15,119 nucleotides of DNA. Source: Actinomycetota bacterium (GTDB taxonomy: Bacteria; Actinomycetota; Actinomycetes; Nanopelagicales; Nanopelagicaceae). This document shows, piece after piece, positions 14,289 to 15,119 of this stretch (position 1 is the first letter of the stretch; each line of letters opens with the position of its first letter). Position numbers and translations under genes: made by a program. Location of the stretch: assembly GCA_013205455.1 (NCBI GenBank), contig JABMMO010000131.1:1-15119 (forward strand), given 5' to 3'. The notes under the pieces were generated by a model. The model had not been told where the DNA came from. It saw only the letters and a list, made by a program, of their open reading frames with translations, and ran no database searches.

Positions 14289-14942
14289 CTATTTCTTCTT
14301 GGTAACTTTCTTATCTTTATTCAATTTTTTCGAGCTAGACATTTCTGGTTTAGATTCCAAACTAGATAATCCGTTCCAAGCTAAATTAACTAAGTGGGCT
14401 GCAACAACATCACGAGAGGGCCAGCGAGTATCTAGCCACCATTGCCCGGTAAGTGCGACCATCCCAACTAACATTTGGGAGTACATCGGCGCCATCTTCG
14501 GATCGAACCCACGGGCGGCAAATTCTGCGACAAAAATATTTTCTACTTGACTTGCGATATCGCTAATCAGAGTTGCAAAGGATCCAGATTGCGCGCCAAC
14601 AGTTGAGTCACGCACCAATATTTGAAATCCATCGCTGCGAGTTTCAATATAGGTAAGAAATGCAATCGCAGCTTGTTCGGCGCGCGCCCGTGGTCGCCCT
14701 GTAGTTAATGATGAGGTAATTAAATTTAATAACGCTGCCATTTCGCGATCTACAACGACCGCGTACAACCCCTCTTTGCCACCAAAATGTTCATAAATAA
14801 CTGGCTTAGAAACTTTGGCCGCCGCCGCGATTTCTTCAACGGTTGCACCTTCAACCCCTTTTTCGGCGAAAATTGCGCGTGAGACTTCAATCAATTGCGA
14901 GCGGCGTTCCGCGCTACTCATCCTTCTGCGTGGGGCGCTCAT
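14289..14942 (-). CDS. TetR/AcrR-family transcriptional regulator with Lys-rich tail
   Basis: 217 residues. The N-terminal helix-turn-helix is at about 15-60 (RRSQLIEVSRAIFAEKG, then ATVEEIAAAAKVSKPVIYEHFGGKEGLY), a textbook TetR DNA-binding domain; residues 70-195 form the helical ligand/dimer domain, whose ligand cannot be told. The last 13 residues contain 8 Lys, an unusual basic tail. The frame is open to 15029, but ATG 14942 is chosen: TAGCGT lies 8 nt upstream on the minus strand, and the upstream part (FSRIFFLFTTRV) has no TetR character. A TetR gene at this spot, near glmU, is also present in M. tuberculosis (Rv1019), so it may be a conserved core regulator. The target genes are unknown. 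Confidence 0.88.
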   Translation of the reverse strand: MSAPRRRMSSAERRSQLIEVSRAIFAEKGVEGATVEEIAAAAKVSKPVIYEHFGGKEGLYAVVVDREMAALLNLITSSLTTGRPRARAEQAAIAFLTYIETRSDGFQILVRDSTVGAQSGSFATLISDIASQVENIFVAEFAARGFDPKMAPMYSQMLVGMVALTGQWWLDTRWPSRDVVAAHLVNLAWNGLSSLESKPEMSSSKKLNKDKKVTKKK

Positions 14943-14950
14943 AAGCCCCA

Positions 14951-14956
14951 ACGCTA
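14951..14956 (-). promoter_or_regulatory. -10 element of the TetR gene (leaderless type)
   Basis: Minus-strand TAGCGT followed by 8 nt and the ATG at 14942. It supports the shorter start over the open frame that reaches 15029. Confidence 0.4.
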
Positions 14957-15021
14957 CGGGTTTCTCGCGATCTGCAGTAACTCTGGTCGTAAATAGGAAA
15001 AAGATGCGAGAGAATACGGGT

Positions 15022-15096
15022 TCCTCCATTGGGTAGTGGCTAGCACATGGGCCTTTGAAGCCCAGGGTCCAGGATCGATACCTGGTGGAGGAGCCA
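15022..15096 (+). tRNA. tRNA-Gln (anticodon UUG), with encoded CCA
   Basis: 75 nt fold as a cloverleaf: acceptor stem TCCTCCA (15022-15028) with TGGAGGA (15086-15092), discriminator G and encoded CCA (15094-15096); anticodon stem TGGGC/GCCCA with loop CTTTGAA, giving anticodon TTG; and T stem CCAGG/CCTGG. Two oddities: the T loop reads ATCGATA, so the near-universal T54 is A, and the D stem (GGG T ... G CAC) has a G-A mismatch at its second pair. tRNA-Gln next to ispE/TetR fits actinobacterial gene order. In the remaining 23 nt (15097-15119) I see only a GAGGAGA (15104-15110) that could be the ribosome-binding site of a gene starting beyond the edge. Confidence 0.88.
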
Positions 15097-15119
15097 CGAC
15101 CAAGAGGAGATAGTTAGGC

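Noticed and set aside
14943..15029. Longer TetR protein starting at 15029
   Set aside because: The extra 29 residues show no TetR similarity and run into the tRNA acceptor stem (15022-15028), which the tRNA needs.

Overview
The window looks like chromosomal DNA of a small-genome, low-GC actinobacterium. The base composition is AT-leaning and the codon use is uniform from end to end. Gene families and order are actinobacterial: FmdB, 5-formyltetrahydrofolate cyclo-ligase, MoeA-like/RimJ/SepX, PMT/RsmI, MetG/TatD/KsgA/IspE, then a TetR gene beside tRNA-Gln. From memory, this is the Mycobacterium tuberculosis Rv0991c-Rv1019 neighbourhood in compressed form. Streamlined freshwater Actinobacteria of the acI (Nanopelagicales) type are the best guess, but the lineage is an inference. 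I see no mobile element, phage gene or CRISPR array.

Layout. At 1-745 is the N-terminal part of an MMPL-type membrane transporter (minus strand), cut by the window edge, with a perfect TATAAT and an inverted repeat at its promoter. A possible 35-residue charged protein (855-962) abuts an FmdB-family zinc-ribbon gene (963-1247, minus). Then come a membrane-anchored CopC-like protein without any His or Cys (1315-1836), a CopD-CtaG fusion (1839-3734) and an acyl-CoA dehydrogenase (3777-4925). The folate cyclo-ligase (4918-5493, minus) is divergent from a three-gene cell-division-type cluster: a shortened MoeA/gephyrin-like protein (Glp), a RimJ-like acetyltransferase and the SepX/GlpR membrane protein (5527-7903). 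A protein mannosyltransferase (7910-9193, minus) is divergent from rsmI (9208), followed by metG, tatD, ksgA and ispE (to 14288). A TetR regulator (14289-14942, minus) and tRNA-Gln(UUG) (15022-15096) close the window.

The most notable point is the Glp-SepX module. The MoeA-like protein has lost the whole of MoeA domain II, including the SAMDGYAV-type region, and its other cofactor-site motifs are replaced. The domain III/IV fold signals remain, and the cognate membrane-partner gene SepX/GlpR lies two genes downstream. This fits a purely structural divisome role rather than molybdenum-cofactor synthesis. The CopC-like protein shows a parallel case of a fold kept while its metal ligands are lost.

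Gene expression looks compact. Nine genes have a TANNNT-like -10 hexamer ending 6-8 nt before the start codon and no Shine-Dalgarno sequence, which suggests leaderless transcripts. Four convergent gene pairs are separated by 0, -8, 6 and 0 nt, leaving no room for hairpin terminators. Two divergent promoter pairs are squeezed into 33 and 14 bp. Two genes usual in the syntenic block, galU and rpfB, are missing without trace.
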